DNA from: Pseudomonadota bacterium
GTDB lineage: Bacteria; Pseudomonadota; Gammaproteobacteria; Xanthomonadales; Rhodanobacteraceae
DNA length: 64,000 nt
Assembly (NCBI GenBank): GCA_021827205.1
Contig: JAKAWV010000003.1
Span: 1 to 64,000, forward strand
Direction of reading: 5' to 3'
The position numbers and the translations under genes are program-made. This document shows positions 1 to 8,381 of this stretch, piece by piece (the stretch's first letter is position 1; every line of letters starts with the position of its first letter). The notes below the pieces were generated by a model. It ran no database searches. It worked only from the letters and a program-made list of their open reading frames with translations, and was not told the origin of the DNA.

Positions 1-1
1 C

Positions 2-862
2 GCGCCGGCGCGGCTGCTGCTGTATCCGGTCACGCTGTATTTCTTCATGCGCCGCGGCAGTGAGCGCCGCGCCTCGCGCGCCTATCTGACGCGCATGTTC
101 GGCCGCCCGGCGCGCACGCGCGAGGTGTTGCGCCACTTCCATGCTTTTGCCGCGACCACGCTGGACCGCGTGTTTCTGCTGGCGCGCGGCGCGCGGGGCT
201 TCCACTTCGAGATCAGCGGGCTGGATGTGCTCGAACAAGCCTTGGCCGGAGGCCGCGGTGCGTTGCTGATCGGCGCGCATGTCGGCAGTTTCGAGGCGCT
301 GCGCGTGCTGGTCACGCGCCGCCCAGATCTGGATCTGCGCCTGGTGCTGGACCGCCAGCAGACCCCGGCGTTGAACATGCTGCTGGAAGCACTGGCGCCG
401 ACGCTGCGCGCACAGGTCATCGACGCCGCGCAAGGCGGCGTCACGGTGATGCTGGCACTGGGCGAGGCCGCGCGGCACGGCGCGCTGCTGGCGTTGCTGG
501 GCGATCGCGCACGTCACGGCGAGGCCACCTGTCGCGTGCCGCTGCTGGGCGCCGTCGCACCGCTGCCCGCGGCACCGTGGCGCGTGGCCGCGGCGCTGCA
601 GGTTCCAGTGCTGTTGAGCTTCGGTCTGTATGCAAGCCGCAGCCGCTACCATCTGCGCTTCGAGGCTTTCGCCGAGAGCATCGAATTGCCGCGCGCGGCG
701 GATGCGCGTGCCGTGGCGATACAAGCCTGCGCCGCGCGCTACGCCGCACGCATCGAGGCGCAGTTGCGCGAGTCCCCCTACAACTGGTTCAACTTCTATG
801 ATTTCTGGCAAACACCTGAGCTTGTGCCTGCTGCTGGCGACGTTGCCGGCGCTGGCGGCTGA
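2..862 (+). CDS. LpxL/HtrB-like lysophospholipid acyltransferase, 5'-partial (aryl-polyene cluster)
   Basis: Probable membrane-associated acyltransferase of the lipid A lauroyl-acyltransferase family, which in pigment clusters is thought to attach the polyene acyl chain to a lipid-like carrier. The frame is open from the window edge: the codons before the first ATG (47) read L-L-L-Y-P-V-T-L-Y-F-F, a typical N-terminal membrane segment, so the true start lies to the left. A GAHVGSFEALR motif (from about 277) fits the H-x4-(D/E) acyltransferase box, and GDRARHGE follows in the middle of the protein. The C-terminus (YNWFNFYDFW) is of the kind seen in this family. Its 3' end overlaps the next gene by 65 bp, consistent with coupled translation. 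Family assignment is good; the substrate is inferred from the cluster. Confidence 0.8.
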   Translation, partial: APARLLLYPVTLYFFMRRGSERRASRAYLTRMFGRPARTREVLRHFHAFAATTLDRVFLLARGARGFHFEISGLDVLEQALAGGRGALLIGAHVGSFEALRVLVTRRPDLDLRLVLDRQQTPALNMLLEALAPTLRAQVIDAAQGGVTVMLALGEAARHGALLALLGDRARHGEATCRVPLLGAVAPLPAAPWRVAAALQVPVLLSFGLYASRSRYHLRFEAFAESIELPRAADARAVAIQACAARYAARIEAQLRESPYNWFNFYDFWQTPELVPAAGDVAGAGG

Positions 863-1445
863 GTCGGATCCCGCCGGCGCCGCGCGCGCCATGGCGCTGG
901 TGCGCACGCTGGCGCGCCCGGCGCCGGCGCGCACCGCGTACACCGAGGTACGCTTCGTCGGCATGCTCGATCGCGCGCTGGTGCTGCGCGGCGAGATGAC
1001 CTGGCTGGGTGGCAGCCGGCTGCAGCGCAGCGTGGTCACGCCGTACCCGGAAACCACCACCATCGATGGCGACACGGCCACCTTGCAACACGGCCAGCGC
1101 GCGCCGCAGAAGTTCTCGCTGGGGCGCGCGCCGGAGCTGAAGGATCTGCTCGGCAGCTTCGTCGCGCTGCTGTCCGGCGATGCGCTGGCGCTGGCGCGCG
1201 ACTTCACCCTGCATGCCTATGGCGATCAGGCCGCGTGGACACTCGACCTGGTCCCTCGCGATGCCGCGGTGGCGCGGCGCATCCGCGATGTCAGCGTCGA
1301 CGGCAGCGGCAAGACCCTGCGTTGCATGCGCGTGGATGAAACCGACGGCGATACCACCTTCACCCTGCTCGGCCCGTTGGGCGATGCCAAGTTGCCGGAT
1401 GCGCCCACGCCCGCGGGCCTGGCCACGTTGTGCGCGGGCGCGTGA
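798..1445 (+). CDS. LolA-like outer-membrane lipoprotein carrier family protein
   Basis: Predicted periplasmic protein of about 215 residues. The ATG at 798 gives a short hydrophobic signal peptide (SLCLLLATLPALAAE) and is preferred to upstream starts that would bury it. The rest is beta-rich with the profile of the LolA/LolB fold (RFVGMLDRALVLRGEMTW, then a YPETTTIDGD strand pair). In aryl-polyene clusters a LolA-like gene normally sits between the acyltransferase and the MMPL exporter, exactly as here, and is thought to shuttle the lipidated pigment to the outer membrane. It overlaps the upstream gene by 65 bp, and its TGA overlaps the GTG of the next gene (GTGA). Function is inferred from fold and position; no symbol is assigned. 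Confidence 0.75.
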   Translation: MISGKHLSLCLLLATLPALAAESDPAGAARAMALVRTLARPAPARTAYTEVRFVGMLDRALVLRGEMTWLGGSRLQRSVVTPYPETTTIDGDTATLQHGQRAPQKFSLGRAPELKDLLGSFVALLSGDALALARDFTLHAYGDQAAWTLDLVPRDAAVARRIRDVSVDGSGKTLRCMRVDETDGDTTFTLLGPLGDAKLPDAPTPAGLATLCAGA

Positions 1446-3802
1446 ACAACGAAATTCACGCGCCCGACCCGCCACGGCGCGCTGCACGCGGCGTCATCGT
1501 GCTGTTGCTGTGGTTGCTGGCGCTGGGCGCGCTCGGCGCGTACAGCGCGTGGCAGTTGCGCATCAGTTCGGACCTGCGCGCGTTTCTGCCGGCGCCACGC
1601 ACGTCGCTGCAGCATCTGCTGCTGCGCGAGCTCGGCCAAGGCGCCGGTGCGCGCACGCTGCTGCTGGCGATCCGCACGCCCGACGCCGAACGCGCGGCGA
1701 CGCTAAGCAGCGCGCTGCGCGCGCGCCTGATTGCCAGTGGCCAGTTCAATACCGTGCAAAATGGCAGCGGCGATCTGCAGCAGATCGCACCGGCGTTGTT
1801 GCCATATCGCTATCTGCTGGCGCCGACGCTGGATCATCAGCGCTTCGATGCCGCGTATTTGCGCAGCGAGCTGGAGCAGCGCCTCGACGACCTCGGCGCG
1901 CCCGGCGCCAGCGTGCTCAAGCCGCTGTTGCCCAGTGATCCCACGCTGGAAACCCTCAAGCTGGCCGAGCGCTGGGCGCCACGCCACGCGCCGCCGCTGC
2001 GCCACGGCGTGTGGTATGCCGACAGCGCCGCGCTGCTGTTGCTGGAAACGCGCGCCGCCGGCTTCGATCCGGATGCGCAGGCGCGCGCGGTGCGCGTCAT
2101 CGAGCAGGCTTGGGCCGGCCTGCCGCAGCACGCGCAGGCGCACCTGGAGTTGAACGGCCCCGGTTATTTCGGCGTGGTGGTGCAGGCGCTGACCCGGCAC
2201 ACCGCCGAGCATCTGGGTTGGGCGGCGGGCGGCGGTCTGGTTTTGCTGCTGTTGCTGGCATATCGCAGTGTGCGCGCGGTATTGCTGGCGGCGCTGCCGC
2301 TGTTGAGCGCGGCACTGGTCGGCACCACGGTGCTGGCGCTGGTGTTCGGTGGCGCGCATGGCTTGACACTGGCATTCGGCATCACCCTGTTGGGCGTGGC
2401 GCAGGAATATCCGTTGCGCCTGCTCAGTCATCGTCGCATCGGCGAAGACCCGCGCGCCAGCGCGCGCGCGCTGGGCCCGGTGCTGCTGCTGGCGATGGCG
2501 TCCACGGCGATCGCCTATCTGGCGTTCTTCGCCTCGGGTGTGGCCGGTCTGCAGCAACTGGCGTTGTTCACGCTTAGCGGCATCCTTGCCGCCGGGCTGA
2601 GCACGCGTTACCTGTTGCCGATGCTGCTGCCGGTGGCGCGCCGCGATGCCGGCGCGCAGCGCTGGCTGGCGGCGCTGGCGCGTGGCCTGACGCGGCTGCC
2701 GCGCGCGCGTGTCTTTGCCGTGCTGCTGGCGCTGGCCGCCGTGTTCGTGCTGCTGCTCGCGCCGGGGCCGTGGTGGCAGAACAATCTCGCCGCGCTGACC
2801 CCGGTACCGCTGCCGCTGCTGCAACGTGAAGGCGTTCTGCGCAAGGCACTCGGTGCGCCGGATGTGCGCTATCTGCTGGTGCTCGAAGGCGACAGCGCCG
2901 AGCAGGTACTGCGCCATAGCGCGGCGGCCGCGCCCACGTTCGCGCCGCTGCTGGCGCAGGGCGCGCTGGATACCTTGATGCTGCCGAGCACCTATCTGCC
3001 GCCGCTGGCGGTGCAGCGCGCGCGCCAGGCGCGGTTGCCCGATCGCGCGCAACTGCAGACGGCGCTGGATCAAGCCTTGCGGGGCTTGCCGTATCGCGCC
3101 GGCTTGTTCGCGCCGTTCGTGCGCGATGTCGAAATCGCGCGCACGCTGCCGCTGCTGACGCCGCAGGCCTTCGAGCGCACGCCGCTGGGCGGGCTGCTGC
3201 GCGCGCTGCTGATCGAGCGCCACGGGCGCTGGTTCGGACTGGGCCTGGTCGGCGGCGTGCGCGATCCGGCCGCGTTGGCGCGCGCGGCGCAGGCCACGCA
3301 CGGCTTGGTGCGCCTGGTCGATCTGAAAACAGAAACCGAGTCCTGGGTGGCCAGCTATCGGCAGCGCATTCTCGCCGCGCTGGGTGGCGCCGCGCTGCTG
3401 CTGATCACGGTGGTCACGCTGGGCCTGCGCCGCTGGCGCGCGGTGCTGCGCGTGCTGGCGGCGCTGGCCCTGGCGCTGCTGTTGGCGCTGGCGGCGCTGC
3501 GTTTGCTGGTCGGCGCGCTGAATTTGTTTCATCTGGTGGCGCTGCTCCTGGCGGCGGGGCTGGGCCTGCACTACGCGCTGTTCTTCGAGCGCGCACGTCA
3601 TGCGGCCGCCGACGAACGCTTGCGCACCCTGCACGCCACGCTGCTGTGCGCGGCTTCGACCCTGCTCGCTTTTGGCGTGTATGCGCTGGCCTCGCTACCG
3701 GTGCTGCGTGCGCTGGGCCTGACCGTGACCCTGGGCATCGCCGCCAACTTGCTGGCCGCGGCGCTGTTGACCTGGCCACGCGCGACGCCGCCCGCATGCT
3801 GA
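1442..3802 (+). CDS. MMPL/RND-family exporter of the aryl-polyene cluster
   Basis: Large inner-membrane protein (about 786 residues) with the two-lobe RND/MMPL layout: an N-terminal helix (VIVLLLWLLALGALGAYSAW), a periplasmic domain, a block of helices around residues 260-400 including an AFGITLLGVAQEYPLRL stretch, a second periplasmic domain, and a final helix bundle in the last 150 residues. It probably moves the pigment or its lipid conjugate across the inner membrane. The GTG at 1442 is chosen because it forms a GTGA overlap with the previous stop; another GTG lies at 1430. The next gene starts inside this gene's end (ATG at 3796). Leu/Ala-rich composition and high GC match the neighbours. 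Confidence 0.85.
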   Translation: MNNEIHAPDPPRRAARGVIVLLLWLLALGALGAYSAWQLRISSDLRAFLPAPRTSLQHLLLRELGQGAGARTLLLAIRTPDAERAATLSSALRARLIASGQFNTVQNGSGDLQQIAPALLPYRYLLAPTLDHQRFDAAYLRSELEQRLDDLGAPGASVLKPLLPSDPTLETLKLAERWAPRHAPPLRHGVWYADSAALLLLETRAAGFDPDAQARAVRVIEQAWAGLPQHAQAHLELNGPGYFGVVVQALTRHTAEHLGWAAGGGLVLLLLLAYRSVRAVLLAALPLLSAALVGTTVLALVFGGAHGLTLAFGITLLGVAQEYPLRLLSHRRIGEDPRASARALGPVLLLAMASTAIAYLAFFASGVAGLQQLALFTLSGILAAGLSTRYLLPMLLPVARRDAGAQRWLAALARGLTRLPRARVFAVLLALAAVFVLLLAPGPWWQNNLAALTPVPLPLLQREGVLRKALGAPDVRYLLVLEGDSAEQVLRHSAAAAPTFAPLLAQGALDTLMLPSTYLPPLAVQRARQARLPDRAQLQTALDQALRGLPYRAGLFAPFVRDVEIARTLPLLTPQAFERTPLGGLLRALLIERHGRWFGLGLVGGVRDPAALARAAQATHGLVRLVDLKTETESWVASYRQRILAALGGAALLLITVVTLGLRRWRAVLRVLAALALALLLALAALRLLVGALNLFHLVALLLAAGLGLHYALFFERARHAAADERLRTLHATLLCAASTLLAFGVYALASLPVLRALGLTVTLGIAANLLAAALLTWPRATPPAC

Positions 3803-4224
3803 CGCGCGCCAATTGGGCCGGACTGATTCCGCACACCGGGCGCATGGATGTGCTCGACCGCGTGCTGCACTGGGATGACGAGTGCCTGCAAGCCGAGGCC
3901 ATGGCACCGGATGCGACGCACCCACTAGCGCGCGCCGGACGTGTGCACGCGGTGCATTTGTGTGAGTACGGCGCGCAGGCCGCGGCGGTGCACGGAGCAC
4001 TGCTGGCGCGCAATGCGCACAGGGTGGCGCCGACCGGCCTGCTGGCGGCGCTGCGCGCGGTGCGGTTGCACGGCCAGTGGATCGACACCGCGGCGCCGCT
4101 GCATATCGCGGTGCGGCGCCTGGCGGCGTTGCCCGAGGCCGTGCAGTATCGTTTCGAGGTCGCGCAACTGGGCGCGACACTGGCGCAAGGCCAGGTACTG
4201 ATCGCCTTCGGGGCCATGCCATGA
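3796..4224 (+). CDS. ApeP-like hot-dog 3-hydroxyacyl-ACP dehydratase
   Basis: Small hot-dog fold protein of 142 residues. The N-terminal LIPHTGRMDVLDRVLHWDDE and the central HLCEYGAQAAAVHGAL carry the pattern of the ApeP/FabA-FabZ-like dehydratases in aryl-polyene clusters, which remove water from the beta-hydroxyacyl-ACP intermediate in each extension round. It acts in the cytoplasm with the ketoreductase encoded next. The start is fixed by the overlap with the exporter stop (ATG 3796, TGA 3800), and its own stop overlaps the next ATG (ATGA at 4221). An upstream in-frame ATG at 3646 would lie deep inside the exporter gene and is rejected. Identification rests on motif plus operon context. 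Confidence 0.8.
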   Translation: MLTRANWAGLIPHTGRMDVLDRVLHWDDECLQAEAMAPDATHPLARAGRVHAVHLCEYGAQAAAVHGALLARNAHRVAPTGLLAALRAVRLHGQWIDTAAPLHIAVRRLAALPEAVQYRFEVAQLGATLAQGQVLIAFGAMP

Positions 4225-4967
4225 ATCCCGCCGCGCGCAGTGATTTCCCGCGGCGCCTGCTGCTCACTGGCGCCAGCGGTACGCTGGGCGACGCCTGCGC
4301 GCGCGCGCTGGCGGCGCAAGGTTGGGCGCTGCTGCTGCACGCGCATCACGGCGCGCAGCGCGTCGCGGCGCTGGTCGATGAACTGCATGACGACGGCGCG
4401 CAAGCCGAGGCGCTGATCTGCGACCTCACCAATGTCGCGGCCACGCACGCGGCCATTGCGCACGCGCTGGCGCAGGCGCCGATCACCGCGCTGGTGCACG
4501 CCGCCGGCGTGCACGACGACGCACCCATGGCCGGCATGCGCGCCGAGCAGTGGCACGGCGTGATCGACCTCAGCCTGCACGGTTTTTTTCATGCCGCGCA
4601 GCCGCTGCTGCTGCCGATGGCGCGCGCGCGCTTCGGCCGCATCGTGGCGCTGGGCTCGGTGGCGGCGCGTCTGGGCAACCGCGGCCAGACCAATTACGCC
4701 GCGGCCAAGGCCGGGCTGGAAGGCGCGGCGCGCTCGCTGGCGCGCGAAATGGCCAGTCGCGGCGTCACCGTCAACGTGGTCGCGCCCGGCATCATCGCCT
4801 CGCCGATGAGCGATGCCGCGTTCACGGCCGAACACATCAACGCGCTGGTGCCCGCGCAGCGCGCCGGAACACCCGAGGAAGTGGCCGCGCTGGTGGCATT
4901 TCTGTGCTCGGACGCCGCCGGTTACATCAACGGCCAGGTGATCGGCGTCAACGGCGGCATGGCCTGA
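4221..4967 (+). CDS. FabG-like 3-oxoacyl-ACP reductase (SDR family), aryl-polyene cluster
   Basis: Short-chain dehydrogenase of 248 residues, likely the NADPH-dependent ketoreductase of polyene chain extension. Visible features are the nucleotide-binding TGASGTLG (residues 16-23), the NAG-equivalent HAAGV, the catalytic Ser146 (ALGSVAARLG) with Tyr159 and Lys163 (NYAAAKAG), the VAPGIIASPM loop and a typical C-terminal YINGQVIGVNGGMA. Translation is coupled to the dehydratase by an ATGA overlap. It is the last gene of the cluster visible here; ketosynthase and ACP genes must lie to the left. A degenerate second copy of its last ~80 bp lies at 8529, beyond an unrelated block of genes. Confidence 0.88.
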   Translation: MNPAARSDFPRRLLLTGASGTLGDACARALAAQGWALLLHAHHGAQRVAALVDELHDDGAQAEALICDLTNVAATHAAIAHALAQAPITALVHAAGVHDDAPMAGMRAEQWHGVIDLSLHGFFHAAQPLLLPMARARFGRIVALGSVAARLGNRGQTNYAAAKAGLEGAARSLAREMASRGVTVNVVAPGIIASPMSDAAFTAEHINALVPAQRAGTPEEVAALVAFLCSDAAGYINGQVIGVNGGMA

Positions 4968-5094
4968 GCGCCACGCATCGCGCAAGGTGCGCGCAGCCAG
5001 GATCTGGTGCGCGCGCCACCACGCGCGCATGCGCGCATGCCGGCACGGTTTTGCCCAGTCCTTGCGCGTTGAAAACGCGGACGCCGCATTTTGT

Positions 5095-5571
5095 TCAGAA
5101 GCGATAATTGACGCCAATCAGAAACGTATTCAAATTTGTTCCGAGGCCGTTGAAATGAGGCACGAATTGGTATTCGGCGCGAATACTCACGGCCCTGGTC
5201 AAGCTGTAAGACAACCCCAAACCCAGCAGTGGATCGACGCCGCTGGCTTTGTACTTTCCGGTTGGACTCTCGGTCCAATACGACATGCCCAACAGACCAA
5301 GGAGATGGATGTGGTCTGAAATCCGATAACGACCGAGTGCACTCACGCTCAACAGCGTCATTTCATAGCCCATCAATGACTCATAGCCACCCTCCACGCC
5401 TATCGATTGGTTGAAATTATAACCTGCAGTCAACCCGAAATCAGCCGAATTTCCATATCCGGATGTTGTCGTCCTTGCAATGTTTGCTCCGAAATCAAAG
5501 CCGGGGCTGGCGTGCGCTGCGGGCGCAACCACTACTGCCGTCAAAAGCATCGCCATCATGAACTTTTTCAT
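5095..5571 (-). CDS. Small outer-membrane beta-barrel protein (OmpA/OmpW-like porin family)
   Basis: Predicted outer-membrane protein of 158 residues. The start at 5571 is set by a Shine-Dalgarno AAGAAGGA about 8 bases upstream; in-frame ATGs further up would place that element inside the gene. A signal peptide (MKKFMMAMLLTAVVVAPAAHA) is followed by alternating amphipathic strands (GLTAGYNFNQSIGVEGGYE, GLGLSYSLTRAVSIRAEYQF) and a C-terminal phenylalanine (GVNYRF), as expected for BAM substrates. The size suits an eight-stranded barrel. It is convergent with the pigment cluster and lies downstream of the MscS gene; both have clearly lower GC than the surroundings, suggesting acquisition by transfer. 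Specific function unknown. Confidence 0.75.
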   Translation of the reverse strand: MKKFMMAMLLTAVVVAPAAHASPGFDFGANIARTTTSGYGNSADFGLTAGYNFNQSIGVEGGYESLMGYEMTLLSVSALGRYRISDHIHLLGLLGMSYWTESPTGKYKASGVDPLLGLGLSYSLTRAVSIRAEYQFVPHFNGLGTNLNTFLIGVNYRF

Positions 5572-5720
5572 CAATTGCATCCTTCTTGGGTGGATAAAAT
5601 ATTGCAGAATCAAACCCATCGGCATCGAGGGGATGAAAGTGCAGAATAATTCGTGGCGCAGCAGTACGCGACCGCTCCGCGTAGCGGCTTCGTCCAGCAC
5701 GTAAACTTATGGTTCGACGC

Positions 5721-6893
5721 TCATGACGATTTTTCGGTGATCCCCGCGACTTTTCTTTCGGCAACGTGTTTCAATTTATTGTAGATCGTCTCAAGCTGCA
5801 GATTGACCGTACTGAGGTGTTTTTCTATCGCACCGGATGAACACAGTTTCACCAAAAATGTATTCATGACGTTGCTTTTTCCGACGAGATAAATGTCCAA
5901 GTGTTCGGCCTCGGCCGCTGTTATTATATTCCCGGATTCAACGTCCATGGGAAAGGAGACGAGAAGATTATATACATCCTCAGAACCCGCTATATAGGAT
6001 TGACCAAACAGTGTCATGCCGTTTTTTGCCCGCCAGTAAGCCGCATCAACGGCCTTATTCGCCGCATTAATTATCGCGTTGATTTCGGTAACCTCACGGA
6101 AGCGCAGCAACATGTGTAGGGTATTATTGAGTCCATTGCGCGATTGGATATAGACATCCACATCGCGCAGAGCTTCTGCCTTCTTCGCTTCGGCAATAAC
6201 CAGCTCCATAGGTACATCCGCGCTGACCATGGTGTCTACTGGGTAGACGTAGTAATCACCCTCCCGCGCAAACACCATAAGGACACTGCTGCCCAGCAGT
6301 ACCGAGTTGGGAATATTGATGACACTACCATCTTGTGTGAGCATTTTTGAAAAAAGAGTCTTGATGGCGATAATTTTCCCTGTCGTGGCAATATTCCAGA
6401 TCCACGAGTTTACCGACACAACGTCACCGTAATCCAGGGTGCCGCTCGACGTCGCGAATATCCCGTTCAATAAGTTGGAGGCAAAAGTATGGATGGCGAA
6501 GCCCAGTACCACACCACCAACCGCGCTGCCGGCTAATATACCGGCAATACTGACGTGGAAAATGGACAAAACGATTGCCAGAAGTACGATGTATATCGTT
6601 ATTCGGATCAGCAAGGTCAGGCCGTAGAGATCCTTGCGAGTATGGGCGAAGCGTGATTCCGCGTAGGCGACCAGCAGACTGGCTATCCACAGGCCAACAA
6701 CCAAGGCGATGATGGCCCTTATGATCTGGTTGGCAAATGGCTCATAAGGCAAGTACTGCGGGAAGTAGTTTCTCAGCAGAAAATCTATCAAGAAGCCCGC
6801 CAGGATGACAAATGTCAGCCCAGCGATGATGCGCCACATAACCCTGGTCATGATCTTCTTGTAAAATTTTGATTTAATTTTCGATCCAGTCAT
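5721..6893 (-). CDS. MscS-family mechanosensitive channel
   Basis: Inner-membrane protein of 390 residues. Three predicted helices at about residues 18-40, 60-80 and 92-112 precede the MscS pore region (AGSAVGGVVLGFAIHTF, LNGIFATSSGTLDYGDVVSV), which lines the channel with small residues and opens into the beta domain. A 150-residue cytosolic part follows and ends in a short coiled-coil-like tail. Such channels release solutes under hypo-osmotic shock. The 'DYGDVV' step matches the family's usual R/F-GDxV. Base composition is unusually AT-rich for this window and codon choice differs from the flanking genes, so horizontal acquisition is likely. No symbol is given because many paralogues exist. 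Confidence 0.85.
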   Translation of the reverse strand: MTGSKIKSKFYKKIMTRVMWRIIAGLTFVILAGFLIDFLLRNYFPQYLPYEPFANQIIRAIIALVVGLWIASLLVAYAESRFAHTRKDLYGLTLLIRITIYIVLLAIVLSIFHVSIAGILAGSAVGGVVLGFAIHTFASNLLNGIFATSSGTLDYGDVVSVNSWIWNIATTGKIIAIKTLFSKMLTQDGSVINIPNSVLLGSSVLMVFAREGDYYVYPVDTMVSADVPMELVIAEAKKAEALRDVDVYIQSRNGLNNTLHMLLRFREVTEINAIINAANKAVDAAYWRAKNGMTLFGQSYIAGSEDVYNLLVSFPMDVESGNIITAAEAEHLDIYLVGKSNVMNTFLVKLCSSGAIEKHLSTVNLQLETIYNKLKHVAERKVAGITEKSS

Positions 6894-6972
6894 AGACCCC
6901 TTCTTAGCGCGTCATTTCAGAAAAGTGGAACTTTTACGACGGCAACACGGAACATGGGCTCCAGGGCAGGAG

Positions 6973-7071
6973 TCAGCTTGAAAAGCCCGTATTGAACGCG
7001 CCGAGCAAGGCCTGCTCGATCAGTGCATTGGCGCGAGACAGGGCATTGCAGTCAGGCTCCAGGCGAGTCAC
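6973..7071 (-). CDS. Possible 32-residue ORF overlapping the end of the glycosyltransferase gene
   Basis: A short frame starts at a GTG whose last two bases are the first two bases of the upstream glycosyltransferase stop (GTGA overlap). It reads VTRLEPDCNALSRANALIEQ and ends ALLGAFNTGFSS. The overlapping start and the amphipathic, low-Pro composition are compatible with a coupled small protein, but it could equally be the remnant of a truncated downstream gene. No family recognised. Low confidence. Confidence 0.25.
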   Translation of the reverse strand: MTRLEPDCNALSRANALIEQALLGAFNTGFSS

Positions 7072-8381
7072 TTCACTTCGATATCAGTGGCGATCAGGGG
7101 TTCCGCAAATTGACCGGAGATGGAGGTCGGGGGAGCGGCTCTCTCCGGCGCGATTGGCGTCGTGCTCGCCAACGCCGTGGTTATTGGCACGGTGGCCGGC
7201 ACGTTCGGGGAGCGCCGCCACATGCCGGTCGGCGGCTGCGCCAGCAGTTCCTGTACCACCACCAGTACCGCATGGTGTGCGATGTCCCGCGCGTCCGCCG
7301 CACACACCTGGCGATGCTGTACACCCTGTGGGGCCCAGCCCAGCACGAACGGATCCGTGCACACCATCACGGTCGGCGTGCCGACCGCGTCGGCCAGATG
7401 CAACGGCCCGGTGGGCGTGGACACCCAGAGATCGAGCCGACGCTGCACGCCAGCCATCTCCGCCAGGGACAGCTTCGGCAGCACCCGCGCCTGGGGCACG
7501 ACCGCGCGGATGGCCGCCGCTTCCACTTGCTCCACGCCCGCCGCGAACAGGACGACGCATGCGCCATCGGCCACCAGTGCCCTCACGAAACTCACCAGCA
7601 CGTCCGCTGACCACGCCCTGTTGCGGTGTCGCCGGTCTGTGCGGTTGGGGATGGCGACCCCGACCAACGGCGCACCCTCCGGCACCATCAGCGCGCGCAC
7701 CATTTCGGCCCCGCAGCGATCAGCCGCCTCTGGCACCTCGATGATGGGTCGTGGTTCGGGAAACGCGACGCCCAGCCGCTGCGCCGCCAGCCAGTAACGG
7801 CGCAGGTGGTGCATGTCCTCGCAGCCCAGCACGAGGTTGAACGCAGGTGCTGTCCGCGGTGATGCGTTGGCCACCATGCGCACCGGTGTCCGGCTCGCCG
7901 CCGCGATCAGCACACCCGACAGCACCTCGGTGCGCAGACTGACCGCGAGGTCGAAGCGCTGGCGCGGCAGCCACGCAGCCAGGCGTCCCCATGCCAGCGG
8001 GTCGCGGCGAAACTCCGGGCCGCGCGTCAGGTAAGGCAGCAGCGGCGCGACCGCCCGGTTCTTCGGGCTGCCCACCAGCGTGATCTCGGCGGCAGGCCAC
8101 TTGCGATGCAGCGCCGCGATCAGCGGCGTGCTGCACAACAAGTCGCCGATGCGATCGCAGCGGACCAGGAGGATCCGGCGCGGCGGTCGCGCGTCCAGGT
8201 CTTCCACCACCCGCGGGCGCCGGTCGAGCAGCCACGTGGCCAAGCCCGATGTCCATCGCATCAGCGGCACCTTCGCCCGTGTCCGCAGCGTCTTGAGCGC
8301 CCCGCGCAGCGACCTGCGGCGCCCAGCGGCGTTGCCGCGGCGGGGGTCGCTTGCATCGCTACGCGGCATGCTTTTGAACAT
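7068..8381 (-). CDS. Glycosyltransferase family 9 (ADP-heptose:LPS heptosyltransferase-like)
   Basis: Cytoplasmic GT-B glycosyltransferase of about 437 residues. The N-terminal Rossmann lobe begins RRILLVRCDRIGDLLCSTPL, the family 9 signature, with ITLVGSPKNRAVAPLL after it. The second lobe carries WVSTPTGPLHLADAVGTPTV, matching the nucleotide-sugar binding motif of heptosyltransferases. The start at 8381 is supported by AGAGG five bases upstream; the first ~65 residues are a basic extension not typical of the family. Its C-terminal ~45 residues are Pro/Thr/Ala-rich and probably disordered. No other LPS gene is adjacent, so the acceptor (core, O-chain or another glycan) cannot be told. Confidence 0.75.
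   Translation of the reverse strand: MFKSMPRSDASDPRRGNAAGRRRSLRGALKTLRTRAKVPLMRWTSGLATWLLDRRPRVVEDLDARPPRRILLVRCDRIGDLLCSTPLIAALHRKWPAAEITLVGSPKNRAVAPLLPYLTRGPEFRRDPLAWGRLAAWLPRQRFDLAVSLRTEVLSGVLIAAASRTPVRMVANASPRTAPAFNLVLGCEDMHHLRRYWLAAQRLGVAFPEPRPIIEVPEAADRCGAEMVRALMVPEGAPLVGVAIPNRTDRRHRNRAWSADVLVSFVRALVADGACVVLFAAGVEQVEAAAIRAVVPQARVLPKLSLAEMAGVQRRLDLWVSTPTGPLHLADAVGTPTVMVCTDPFVLGWAPQGVQHRQVCAADARDIAHHAVLVVVQELLAQPPTGMWRRSPNVPATVPITTALASTTPIAPERAAPPTSISGQFAEPLIATDIEVK

Noticed and set aside
1703-3634. Long antisense open frame opposite the MMPL exporter
   Set aside because: Gln/Arg/His-rich product without motifs, no ribosome site; an artefact of high-GC codon bias of the real gene.
12-4967. 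Fatty-acid biosynthesis operon as the identity of the first genes
   Set aside because: The ketoreductase and dehydratase alone could suggest this, but the MMPL exporter, LolA-like and LpxL-like genes in this order are characteristic of aryl-polyene/xanthomonadin clusters.
7251-7744. Pro/Arg-rich frames opposite the GT9 gene
   Set aside because: Antisense to a gene with clear glycosyltransferase motifs.
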